From contig NC_021686.1 of the NCBI RefSeq assembly GCF_000247815.1, positions 4,535,037 through 4,599,036 of the forward strand: a stretch of DNA of 64,000 nt, in the 5' to 3' direction. The notes under the pieces were generated by a model. It ran no database searches, was not told where the DNA came from, and worked only from the letters and a program-made list of their open reading frames with translations. This stretch comes from Ficedula albicollis (Eukaryota; Chordata; Aves; Passeriformes; Muscicapidae). Made by a program: the position numbers and the translations under genes. This document shows positions 38,601 to 52,561 of the stretch, one piece after another (the first letter of the stretch is position 1; every line of letters begins with the position of its first letter).

Positions 38601-41600
38601 GTCTGGCAGATCTCTCCAGTCATTTCTGAGGATCATAAAACAAAAATAACAAAGAAACAGGTACATTTTGTTTTATTTATGAAGCAATACAATCGCTGGA
38701 TACAAATTCCAAATTCATTTTTTTATATTGTGTGATCTATCATATATTAAATTGCATGTGCAGATTTGAAGGTCTTTGCAGAAGTGGATCAAAAAAAATA
38801 TGTTTAACTTTCCAAGATTTAAAATATTTCTGATAAGTTTTCCAATTAGTGTAAGTCCTAAAAGGGGACCTATTGGTCTATATATATTCTTCATCAGTCT
38901 GGAACTTGCCTGACAAACTCTCTAAACTGAGCATATTTGGAAAAAAAATAATTGTAAGGATGTGCAAAAGATACTAAATCAGATGTCAATAAAATGTTTG
39001 TACAGCTCTTATTCATCTTTCACGCAATATTTACCCAAAAAAACAAAAAAAAAAAGTAGTGTTAGATTTCTGTCCAAGTGTGAAGTAGGAGAAAGTAGCA
39101 AGGTCACCCAGTTTGGTATTCGTGAGGCAGGGGTCGGAGCATGGCAGTGGGGCGTATTGTCATTTTGTCATTGCATGTTCACTTGGTGTTGCTGGTATGT
39201 CTGTAATGCTGTACTGGGTTTGACAGATCCATCACATAGCTCAGTGAATGGCTTGCTTGAATTAAGCCTATGGGCAGACTTATTCCCATTGATTGGCTAT
39301 TGGTTTTGTGTTTTATGATTTGATTATTGCATCTTCGATCGGAGTAAGAGAAATGTTCCTCTCGCGCACATTAACACTGTCAGCAGTATTTGTGCAAGTG
39401 TGTGTGGGAGTGCCATGAGCAGAGCCTGGCAGGAGGAAGGCAGCCCTGTCCCGGAGGCAGAGCCACCCCCGTGCTGCCTGCTGTCCCCGTGCAGGGCTGA
39501 GGTGTGTTTATACATGGATGGTGCAGTATCCATATATACACACACATCCATCCATCACACACGCACACGCTCACACACACGGTGCTGCTCTGGCACCACC
39601 CCCTTCTCTAACACAGCGCCAAATTCACACCTCACTCCAAACTCTGGGGACATTCCCACTGACCTCTTTGTCTGTATTAAATCCCTCATCACTGGAAGCT
39701 GACCTTTTTTATTTATTTTTATTTTTATTTTGTTTTTTAATAAAATAAGGCATATTCCAAAATATTTTGCACATAATACTTTGTAGTAAAAAATATGTTT
39801 TGTTTTTTTTCCTCCTACTATCAATTTGTGTTATATGTTCTGTGGTTATACCTAGTGTTTTACGAAATTTGAGAGAGAAGGTTTTGTCATATGGAAATTG
39901 TGTATCTTCCAGATCTGAAATCTTACTCCTGATAAAATCCTGATATTCTAATAGTTTACATTTTTAACATGCGTATGTGGAGCATTCAGTTTTTTCAAAA
40001 CAGTAATGTCTACAGAATTCCAGTTCTCTTTGGGCAAGTAGTTGAGAGTAATACTTGATATTTGTGCTCAGGTTATCCTGAAATAGAATAGGTCCTGATT
40101 TTATTTAATAGGTAAAATACTAGATTTAACATGCTCATTAAAGAATAAAAATTTAGAATGAAGAGTAAAAAACCAGCAAATATAAAATATGAGCTTCTAT
40201 AGCTGAGGGGGGGTTTTATTATATTGTGGACTATATAATCTTCTATTTTATGATTAAACAATGAAAACCACTATAGTTTTATTAAAGTTATTTTCTCTTA
40301 TTGAAGATTACTAGAGATAGATACTAAAAACTAAGATTTTGATTGCATATAAAATATAATAACATCTTGAGCTAGAATTTAATTTTCCATTAAATAACTT
40401 TATAGAAGCATAAATATTTTAAAATCTAGTACCTCATTCATTTCATGATTGTACCTTCTTAGATTAAGAAGAAAGAGCTTTTCTACACAGTTTTAGTTTC
40501 TAAAGGGATCAGGTTGGAAGAGGAGAAAAATTAGAATATAGTGGTAACTTTCAACTTCCAGCTGGAACCTTCAAACATTTGTGTATTTTGCTATCCCAGT
40601 GGAATCTTAAATGGAAGGCTTTGGGGGATGATCCATAAGGAGGAATTGTATAGCCCATATTGTAGGCTACTCAAATTTTGACAATAAAAAGGATTAACTA
40701 GCACCTTGGCCAAGTACAGAGGTTGTGTTTAGCCTTTCTAACAGAGAATATATTTAACACTTCTTCTGCAAATGCTTAGGTTTGATGTGGTGTTGCTTTA
40801 TTGGTCTAGTTTGGTTTATCTTTTTCCTGGACAATCCTGTATGGTAGCTAAAGCTTCTTTATTCCCTATTATTGCAAATAAAAATCAAATTATTGGCTTG
40901 GCTGTTACAGAGAGGTAGTAGTGGGTTTGGCCATCTACCTGCTTGAACTTTTATGCCTGTGTGATCTCTGGCAAACTAGAGGATCACTGGCATCATGTTA
41001 ATATTTCATAACCCATTTTCATCCCAGTTCATTCAGAGTTTTGGGGATAACTGGAGTATATGAGTCATAGTATAACCATAACAGTACCTTCTAGTGAAGA
41101 GTTAGAAAGTAAAGGTGGGTGAATATAAAGAAAGAAAATGTTCTAGGTGAAAAAAAATCAAAGTGTTTGAAATTCCATGAACAGGGACTTTAATGTAGTA
41201 CATTTTGACACAAATCTGAAATGAAAACATGTTGCATAGAATACTTTCCAATAATTGAAGCATTGTTCATTCTAAAATATTGCAGATATGACATTTTTGG
41301 GGGAGACTCAGTGAGTCTCATTAATGTAGGAAAAACATTGCAAGCAATTGCATTTCCTAAAAACATAATCTTCTTCCAGTTCTAGGAAGCTGCTTTGGTA
41401 TTTTAATACATTCCTCTACTGGGTGGAATTAACCTGTTTACTGGTACTTTGAAGGCTCGATTCACATGTGTGTAGTTTGACTATTCATGTAACATCCAGG
41501 GAACTGCTAAAACTCCTCCACCAGTTCAAAACTGAGGGGATTCTGTAGTGAAAAAGCTCAGTGCTACTGCCCAGAATTATGGTAAACACCAATTATTAAA

Positions 41601-44600
41601 CTTTTGTCATGTTAGAGCTGGTTTTTGTCATACCCTGTTTCTGCTTCTCTTACCTTTAATCTCCATTCTCATCCATTGCAGTATCAAGGGATATTTTAGG
41701 AATCCCCATGGACAAGGAAAGGCTTGGCTATTACTGGGAAATCTGTTTTGACATCCATGATGGAAATCATGAAGAAAAAATTGAGAGAGAAGGTAGAGGC
41801 AAACTGAAGGCCAAATTTCCATCCCTGGCTTCGTGATGTGCTAAAAGCTTAAGGTGCTCAGTACTTTTGCTGCCAGGTTCTTCTTGAACTTAGGGAGAGC
41901 TGTTAAATGCTCATCATGTTCCAAAAAAAACCAAAAATCCAAAGACAATAAAAAAAATCAGTGCACCCATTTTGGCATTTACATCTCAGCTTCAGTATCC
42001 TCTCTTGGTTTTGTTTAATTCATCCACCTACGTCTGGTTTTGTAGCGTGACTTTTAACCTGGGAGTTACTTATTCTAATGCAAAAGGTCATAGTAAATAA
42101 CTGTGATTATGAATATATTAATTTGATGAATTTTCATACCTTTTCTCTAAAAGGAGGGGGGGAAAGGAGTGGCTAACATTTTTAAAGTAGGAATTATCTC
42201 ATTATGAGCTCATAAAAACTTCTTTGCTCTAAGAGAATATTGGAAGAAAGTGTGACTTTGGATTTTCTCAGTGTTGTATTCAGCAGACTGGATAAACACG
42301 AAGTTGGGGAGTTACTAAAACATTGATTCCTGATCCAGCAGACCAGAACTGTTACAGTCCATTGGGTCACTCTGTGACATGATAGACCATAACAGCTCCT
42401 TTGGACATGTCAGTGGCTAATTACACACTTCTCAGTTCTCAGATCATTGGCTTGAGAGGCCACAAAGAGGCAGATTAGAACGTGCTCTAAGTGTTGCCAA
42501 CCTGAGTGCTTTAAAACCAAGGAGGAATTAAGAGCATTGTGCAGGGGGCAGACAGAAGAGAAAGGAATGAAATGATATTAATAGAAGGGGCATGACATGG
42601 ATTTAGTCTGTATGGATTAGCTGTGTAATTTGCAGTGTGCTCTGGCAAGGTGACGAAGCATTAGAAGAACAAACTTTAAATAACAAAGTTGATGGAATTA
42701 ATCAAGAAAGAGGCAATTTACACCCTTGCATGTTTTTACTGTAGCGTTTCGCACCTCCAAGGAGTCTAAAGCATTTGATTAGGTATTTAAATAGATTTTT
42801 ATTTCCATATTCCTTTGGACTTGTCAAGCTTCTGATACTCTAGGAACCCACCTGAGGCAAACATCATCAGATTGTAAGAATACTGCAGGAGTGAGAGTTC
42901 AACGTTTATCCATGTATCCTAAAGAACTTTTTTTGTGAAAATTGCTGTAGGGTGTTTAATAAACATGTATTTAAAAAAAAAAAAAAAAAAAAAGGACTTT
43001 GTTTAAACCAAATGTGTGTACTCACTTCTAAAGTTAGGTTTGTTTTTCTTGAATGAATTCTTAAATAATCCTGGCAAGGATTTCATGTATATGGTATTTT
43101 AGTTAAAAAATGAAAAAAAATTATGCTGTCAACTAATTTGTAAAGCCATTCCAAACTTAATATAATGTAAAGGGAAAGAATTGTTGTTATTCATAATTGC
43201 TGAAGTTTATGTTTACCTGTGTATGTTAGGAAACTTTACAGTGGATAAAATGGTGGTTACCAGTAAACCATAATAATTGCTATGAAATCAGAAACAAATG
43301 TAAAGTATGTTTTTGAGGCATTGTTTTAAGGATGACATGATGTACATAAAGAACAAATCCCCCAATTAAATACATGGATATTTTTTAATGGATTTTAGTG
43401 AATAAAATACTGATTCTTTACACAAGGCTGACTTCAAAATGCTCTTTGCATTTAAACAATAATAACAATATGTCCAAAATATAGTAATAAACAAAATTTT
43501 CAAATACAAATATTAAGACTTCAAATATAGCCTTAATTTAGCAGTCCTGGATCATAATGACATCAATTTTTTTTTTGCTGACATGGAGCACTTCTGAAAT
43601 AAAATTACTGCATTACTTCCTTAAGTATTTAATTTAAGTGTATAGACTGTTAATCACACTAAAAGGCCAATAATTTTAGAGCAGTTCTGCCGCTGAGATC
43701 AGTATGAATTCTGCTGTGGATTTGTGTGGTATTCAGGATTTCACCTATTAGGTTTAGGTTTTACTTGAAAATGTCCAGATCTACTTAAAAATCACATGTT
43801 CCTCTTGCAGATAAATATTCATCTCTGTATATTGCATTATTAATAATAAATAATTTCATGCTAGGTATAATATATTGAATGATACATCAAAAAATTCCAC
43901 TGATGCAGCAGGTAATATGAGTTAGACCCAAGTCTATTTGTATAGCTCTGATTAAAAAAAAAAATAAATCAGGAAATAAAATGTATAGATTTAAAATATG
44001 AAAGGCAAAAGACCTACAGATTTTCCCACTGGTTGTGATGTAAGATACTGTCCACATTTCGGCGGCATATTAAAAATAAGCTTTATTATTTTTTTTTTTT
44101 CAACAGTACTAAATTGGAAGTTTAAATATATTTGCTGGAAATTTTCTTTATACCAACATCGAGGGCTAAAGGAAGGAGAGAGGGGGAGTTTGTCTCCAAG
44201 ACACTGCCATGGCAGAATTACTGCATCCACCCTGTGTGCAGAGGACATTCCTCCAATCTGCTTTACAGTACCATTACACATGAGACTGTGCTAAAAGGAG
44301 TCTCTCTCTCCTAGAATTTGAGTGGGTTGTTTAGCTAGTTCAATATCAGGGCTAAAAAAAAATGCCTGCCCATCTGCTGGGGAAAGCCTGAGATAAGAAT
44401 ACAAATTATGAGAAAGCACCTTCTGTTGACCATCTTTTCCCTTTAGGTTTTTTTTTCATCCCTTTAGGTTTTTGGGTTGGTTGTTGGTTGTTTTTTTTCT
44501 CTCTGAGTAAATGAAATAATGCAGGCATATGACTGAGCTTGGGGATGCACATTTCCATTGGTGTCCAGAAGAGCTGGGGATTGTTTTTTTTTCTTTCCTT

Positions 44601-47600
44601 GAAGGAATGTTTTCTGCAACTTCAAAAGTACTTTGTGGTATTAAACCAAATTATTTCTGGTCAAGAAGATGTGTGATAGGTAGCAGGATGTAACTTAATG
44701 AGAGATTTTATTTCTTTCCTCTCTCCTGCTGCTTTTGGCACTCAGAATTTTGGTAGAGGCTGGCTGAGGCACACTGAACTGTCCCGTGCTGAGCACAAAG
44801 AGGAGGAGCAGATGAGAGCAGTGCAGGGGTGATGAATGTGGCAGGGGGAGGAAGGGCTGGGTTGAGCTGCCTGGAAGCAGGGCTGCAGTGCCACTTCAGA
44901 CACCCTGGGGCATGGGAGGCACCTGGGGGGGCGAGGGGGACTCAGCACCTTCTGCAGTGGCAGCTGAGCCCGGGCAGATGGACGAGCTTCGGGGTTTTCT
45001 CTGCAGCAATAGCTGCAGAAATAGCTGCGTTTGTTTCTTTTGAGTCAGAGTTTTCCTCTGTCTGCTTCCAAGGCCCGCCTCAAAATTTCAGGAAAGAAAT
45101 GTTCAGGAATGGTGGATGTAGGAGAGCGTTATCTTGCGATGAGGAAAGCAGAGGACCTCAGTGAAAGCCAAATATCCACATCTTCCTCTCTGTCTTGGCA
45201 TCATCCTTGGTTAGGTTGAATGAGGAATTTTGCTGAGAAAAAGAACCTGACATTGAAGAAATTAGTCTAATTACCTTCCTAATGTAGATCAGGTCAAACA
45301 AGTTACTGTTAGTGTTGTTAAAGCTTGATGCCACATTAATTATTTACCGTTTTATTCTTATTTTATTTAATATATCATATAGGTATGGCTGTGAAGTTGT
45401 TTAGTTCTCTTTGTGTTGTGATTCAAATGCTAGGAGTATGGTAATGTACTTTGATCTTACAGTAATGGGAATATAAAGCATGATAATAGCAAAATCAACC
45501 TTCTAATTATAGTTATTATGCTAATATTAAAAAAGTTTAAATTCTTTGATAGCCTTGATATTTAAATTTAGGACACCAGCAGGAGAGACTTGGGAAGGAC
45601 TTAATAAAATGATTATAAAGGGAAACTTTGTCCATCCTTGAATATTGCAGAAACCATTCAAGGAGCCAGCAGTCAGCTATATTAAAATTCATTGTGAAAA
45701 GGCCCTCAACATCAGAGTCCTCACAAGAGCAGCAAAGTCTTAATGTCTAGAGCGTGAAGGAAATGTATAACAGCTTTAATAGTATAATGGAGAAATATAC
45801 AGATGTGCCACATATAACTCTGCTGGGAAAAATCCTTGCTGCACGCGATAGTTAGCACCAGATCCTTGGGGAATCCAGTTTGGAGCAGCTCCAGGAAGGG
45901 AAGTCAGTGCTTTTGGTTAAGCTGCATCAATTTTACCAGCTGAGATTCTGAGCCCTGAGTTGTAAATACTGGCTTTGTTTGTCAATCCCATGGCAGTCCT
46001 ACCAGAAGAAGTCAATTGATTAAATAGAGTTTCAGCCTTCCCACTGTGACTTCAGTTCAATATTCTGTTTGCCTTCATCCTAATTTTTGGTGTTCTGGGG
46101 CTCTGCACTGTATTCAGCAGTTATGTAATTTTGGGTGGGGGTCTGAACCTCTGTGTTAAGCAAAATTATTTCTGCCTAGTTTTGTGAAGTTTGTCAGCAA
46201 TGCCCAGGTATTCAGGCCTACAAAGCATAATCACTGGATGTTAGTGGATTATAATTTCTTTTACATTTCAAATTTCCTAGAGCCAAAATCCCCTTTGACT
46301 TCTAGTATGGCTTCCATTTTAAGGAAGCTCTGTGCTGGTGAGGAGGAGGTATTGGAAACTTCTAGGAGTCATGGGTGAAATTTGATGTGTGCCAAATTTT
46401 CTTCTCAAATATGTGTTGTGTGAAACAGTGGTGAGAAGTCTGTGGCACCCAGCATTTTAGGGAGAGAGGACACACAGAACACTCACTGGTCCCACATGCT
46501 CTGCATGGGTTTTCCACCCACAATGACCTAAATTTGTAAATTATTAGACACCTGGAAGCTCTGTACACCTGAGGAGCAGCAGGGCCAGTGACTGCAGGAG
46601 AGAAAGGTGGAGGGAAACGGGTGCTTTTCAAGGAGTGGGAACTGGTGCAGACCCAGAGGAGCTCATCCTTTCCCAGGGTGGGATGACTCCATGGAAACTT
46701 TTAGAGGGAGCACTCAGGGCAGCAGTTTATTCTGAACTTAGGCTGGAATTGTGTTTCACAATAATTACGGTCCCCCAGGTTATAAAAATAGAGTGTCTGA
46801 GACCCATTCTCTGAATCTCTTCCTATCTTCCACTTCCAAGTTCTGAATTTTCCAATAGTAAAGTGGGCAGATCACTTATGGGTCAGGTGTTTCTTCACAG
46901 AAGTAACTTGTGTATATTAGACATCCACAGCAAGGGCAAGGCTCAGGCTCCAGAGATTAAAGGACTTAAATCCCTCAATATATGTTAAGTCTCTATTCTA
47001 TAGTATGGCATGTTTTCACCAAACAGTTTCAAGAAGAGAGAAAGAAAGCATGAAATGTATTGGATATGCAAAAAGTCTGCTGGATAGAAAGAGCAGGTGC
47101 CAAAAGAGAGAGGTTTCTGTCAGATGTGGAGCCTTAGAGGCACACATTTGTTACTGCCACAGGGACTACAGCGAATGGAGTGGAGGAAATTACAACATAT
47201 TCAAACCTTTGAAGATAGTGTGATGCAGGTTCAATAACTACCCCAAAGGAAGAAAGCGCCTCTAAATCACTTAATAGTACTTTTGTTGTCCTCCCCTTCT
47301 GCTCTTGTTTGAATTCAGGATATATATCAAATGTTTAAACATTTTTTTTTCCCAAAATTTAAAACAGTCTTTATTACCATACTGGTAAAAAAACGAGTTA
47401 GTTTTCAATTTGCTAGAAGAGATAAAAATTGATATATAGGCTCGAGAGAAGCAGTAGTATGCAGAGTGTTTGCCCTTGGGAAGTGGCTGCTCGGATGGAA
47501 CCCAGCCATTTGGAGGCCCTGCAGCACATTTTCCTGACCCACACTGTCTGGGAGACATCAGAGAGCTCAGACTGCTGAGGGGTGCCACTCCTGCACTTAA

Positions 47601-48127
47601 AAGGATTGCACTTAGCCCAGGGTGTGAGGATCTGGCAGGTTGAATATATCCAACTGTACAGTCAGATCAATGTATTTGTCATGTTATCCTTTCAGGGTTT
47701 TGGTTTGTTGTTTTTTCCCCTCCTATCTCACAGCCAGTAACAACTTTTAAAATTCTATTTTAAAAAAAAGTTTCTTTTGTTTAAATCTGTGTTCTTTTAC
47801 ATCTGAAATACTAACCAGTGAACAGTAAAAATTTGATTCTGTATTTTCACTGTTAATACACAAATTAAATTATGGAGGTGATTCTGCATCTTAATTGAGC
47901 AGGGCTTATTGTATAATAAAGTTGGGTCTGCTTACAATTCCTGCACCTTTTTGAATCTTTAAAAGTGCAGCAGTGATGAGGAACACTAAACCAACTTAAA
48001 ACGCGTCATGAATTTTCATCATACCTTCCTTGTGAGATTTTCAAGCCTTGTTATACTCGATAGAGTTAGTGCAGGGAATTGGTCTTTAAAGGAGACACTC
48101 CACATTTGCAGAGGACCGGGCAAGGTG

Positions 48128-48271
48128 TCCTTTGCCACCTCTGCTCTCCACCTGCTTTATGACAGAAGGGGTCTGGTGCACCACAGAGCCAGCTTCACCT
48201 CCTTTGCCACCTCTGCTCTCCACCTGCTTTAGGACAGAAGGGATCTGGTGCACCACAGAGCCAGCTTCACG
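48128..48271. repeat. 72-bp tandem duplication, 2 copies
   Basis: Copies 48128-48199 and 48200-48271 begin tcctttgccacctctgctct and end gagccagcttcac. They differ at about three sites (tttat/tttag, ggggtc/gggatc, last base). The pair lies 38 nt left of the LTR start. Confidence 0.95.
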
Positions 48272-48449
48272 CCAAAGGACTCCTTCTGCAGCCCTGGGGC
48301 TGTCCACACTGTCCTGGTTTGAAGGACAGGTGTCTGCCAATAAAGGCAGAAGCTTCTTTGAAATGGAGAACGTAAACCCCCCTTCCTCCAAATTATTATT
48401 ATAATTTTGAAATTAAGGGGCTCTCAGGCAAAGATATGGCAATTAGGAA

Positions 48450-48537
48450 TAACAGTTCTTTACTAGGAAAACTAAAATAGAAATGCAGTATAACAGTTCT
48501 TTACTAGGAAAACTAAAATAGAAATGCAATATAACAG
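48450..48537. repeat. 41-bp tandem repeat inside the LTR, cut by the poly-C run
   Basis: Copies 48450-48490 and 48491-48531 begin taacagttctttactagg and differ at about one base. A third copy starts at 48532 (taacag) and is replaced after 6 nt by the poly-C run. Confidence 0.93.
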
Positions 48538-49644
<1,107 letters not shown>

Positions 49645-52508
49645 ATTCAATGGTGGCTGCATCCTCCTGCAGTGGCAGATGTGGTTCAGCTGGAGCAGGG
49701 CTCCTGTAGAAGGTGCAGTTTTCCTCTGAAGGTCCAGGGATGATGTGGAAAGGTCTGGCTTTCCTCTGGAATCCAGTGGGAAGAAGGAATCTTGGTGTCC
49801 AAAATCTCAGTTTTTATCTAGGTAGGAAAGGCTTGGCTCCTCCCCTTGCTGGAGCATCTCCCAGTGGGATGATGTAATTTTATCAGTCATGCCCTGGGAC
49901 TCAATGGGCCAGCAGCAGATGATATCTTCCTGGAGGGAGGATGGGTTGTGGAAAAGGTAAAGATGATTGCCCCAGCTGGTTTAAAGATGGCCCATTAGCA
50001 GATAACATGTGCCACAGAGATAAGGGTCACTGCCCCACCCGGCTTCAACAGGTGACAGAATACACATTGCTGGCCACATCCTGTATTGCAACCCAACACA
50101 CACACAAAGGATTAACCCTTTCTTTAGCCATCACTGATATCTGTGATGCTTCTGATGAGCAGTTTCCCCTCTACATCTATGTGAACAACAGTATGGAATT
50201 CAGCTAAACAAATCCTGCCATTATAAGAACATTAAAGCTCTCAAACTGCTTAAGAATTTCTAGTAATTGCTACAAAGAACATGTAATTAGTTATAAAATA
50301 CTTAAACTGGCTTATTGGATGCCAGCCTCTAGTCTTTTTATTCTCACAGTTGTTACGCTGACCAATATGCAAATTGCTACTTTTAAAAGTTATGTATGGA
50401 GTTGTGAAATTAATTTTACAAAAGCAAAATAGTCTTATCCTAAAAAACAGTACAACAAGAGATGTTTACAGTAGTTGTTTGTTTGGGTTTTTTTTTTTAA
50501 TAGGTATTAGTTTGAGGTTTTGGCGTTTTTTAAATTATTTTTCCCCAGTAATTAGTTAAGACTTGGTTAAAAAAAGAGTAAGATTTCAGAACAGTTTCAG
50601 TAATATTTGTCATTCCAAAGGACAAATTCCAGTTAGTGTTGTGGGGTCTTTCTGGAGGTACTAATCAAGCATATTGCCCTTGCAAATAATTCAGTATTTT
50701 AACATCTGAAGATAGAGAATTTCTGGGTAAATGCTCCACTGTTCTGAGCAGAAAATAACAAGAGAATGTTCTCAGTAACCTCTTTGGAGGCAGTTTTTAA
50801 GAAAAAGTGATATTTTCATTTAGATGAGAGGGCAGTTTAACAACTTCATAGAAATGAGTCAGAAGGATTTTCTGTAAAACAGTAGATGATAAGTCTGCAT
50901 TGCTGCTGGTTCAGTCACTTCTAGGCAAACATCTAAAATTATCGCAGAGGTGGTAGCAGTAAATACAATGACAAATTATGCTACCTATGAAATACAGAGT
51001 AGCTCTTTATTTATAATGGAATATTTATCCCCCTTTGGTTTTTTAAATTCATATGTTTGGCATTACTTCTTAGGTAAATCTCATTAGCTCCTGAAACTGA
51101 TTCAGATGACAAAATAAAGAGCAAAGCTACCAATTGAACTTAATGAGCAGTTGAAAATGCAGGAATGTACAATTTGATGGCTAAGTTCACACTAACAGAC
51201 AGTGTCAGTATTTCTGCTAGGGCAGGGGCAATGATCTGCTTTTGGACTTAGGCAGTCTTCTCCCTACAGTACAGGCTGCAGGCTCCTTGTTTTGCTTTGG
51301 ATTTATTTTATTTTTCCCCCTAGAATGTGAACCTCTAAGTAACAAGGTTCACAGATTTCTAAATGAGGATTTCAAATCTCTTGATACATAGGAGGTGAAG
51401 TAATAGAAATAGATTTTGTTCCCTTAGGGCTTAACTCGTGGAGGTTTTGTTGCCCCTGAGGGACGTTTGCTCCTGCATGGTTTTCAGTAGGATGCTCAGT
51501 ATTTAATGCTTGCAGAGCTGTTTTTCCAGGCAGTCCTTAGCCTGCATCCTTTGGCTCCTGGTTGTTAGACTTGCATTAAGGCTGTGCAAAGCTCAGTGTC
51601 GGTTTTTGCTGTGCCTGGCAGTGCAGGGGCTGAGTGCAGCTGGGAGGAAACCACACCCAAGTGGTAACTCTGCGCCCCGTTCATTAACCCTGCACTACAC
51701 AAAAATACTCCCAGGAAGCTGTGCATATGCATAGAAAGGAATCATTGGATGATAATCCTTAAACGTGGTTTCCACTAACCCAAATCCTGGTTGCCTAGAT
51801 TTCAGGAAGGGCAAATCAGGATTTGTGCCATAACTAAGTTTTCTGCATTTTGAAATACTAGTGCATTTAGCGTTTCTCTTTTTATGTTACCTGGTTTAAA
51901 AAAGAATTTTGCAAGAGAAGGTTTATATTAAATTACTCATATCTATAGCTTATTCTCCTAAGATTCTGCAAAAGACTTTTCTATGTATTTGGATGACAGT
52001 ATATGAGAATATACTATGTCATTTTTTTAATAAATAGCAGAAAATTAATTTTCTGATTGCAGTCTTATTAGACATAGTAAAAGCAAAATATTTTAATTTC
52101 AATATCCTCCTTTCAGATGCATAAAGTAAATTGCAATTTAATTTTTTTTTTCAAAAGCGCTTTTTACATATTTTGCAGTAGTGCCCTTTAATAGCTATAT
52201 CAATATATTGTTTTATTTTTATTAGACTTCATAAATATATTGACATATCTGTAACACTAAACATGAAGCTTCCAATGCAAGAGTTTGTACATAGTCCATA
52301 TCCAAATGTCACCATTATTTCATTTAAAAGATCCCAGCATGTCTACCTCATGATCCTTATAAACTCTATAGTACTCAACACTTTTTCTTGCTACATTCAT
52401 TAAAATTAAGCACCCTTCCCCTACCCCATCTGTAAACATCAAGTCAATTGGCAGCTAGCACATTTCCCAGTCAGCAAGCAGTATTGTGAATTTTATCTTC
52501 TCTTGCAG

Positions 52509-52561
52509 AAATCAATTCGTCTTCGTTGCAGCAGATGAAATTTCTTGTAACACCTCTGCAG
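52509..52561 (+). CDS. RBFOX1: RBFOX1 exon A53 (53 nt, C-terminal frame switch)
   Basis: The sequence a aat caa ttc gtc ttc ... tct gca g, joined to AG of the 65-nt exon, encodes (R)NQFVFVAADEISCNTSA. It is exactly 53 nt, the size of mammalian exon A53, and the peptide is that of the human isoform with the alternative C-terminus as I remember it. The acceptor is tatcttctcttgcag and the donor is gcag|gtaaca. Because 53 is not a multiple of three, inclusion changes the reading frame of the terminal exon. In mammals the A53-including form is largely cytoplasmic, while the skipped form keeps the nuclear-targeting FAPY end, and neuronal depolarisation promotes skipping. Conservation in a bird suggests the switch is retained. 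Confidence 0.93.
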
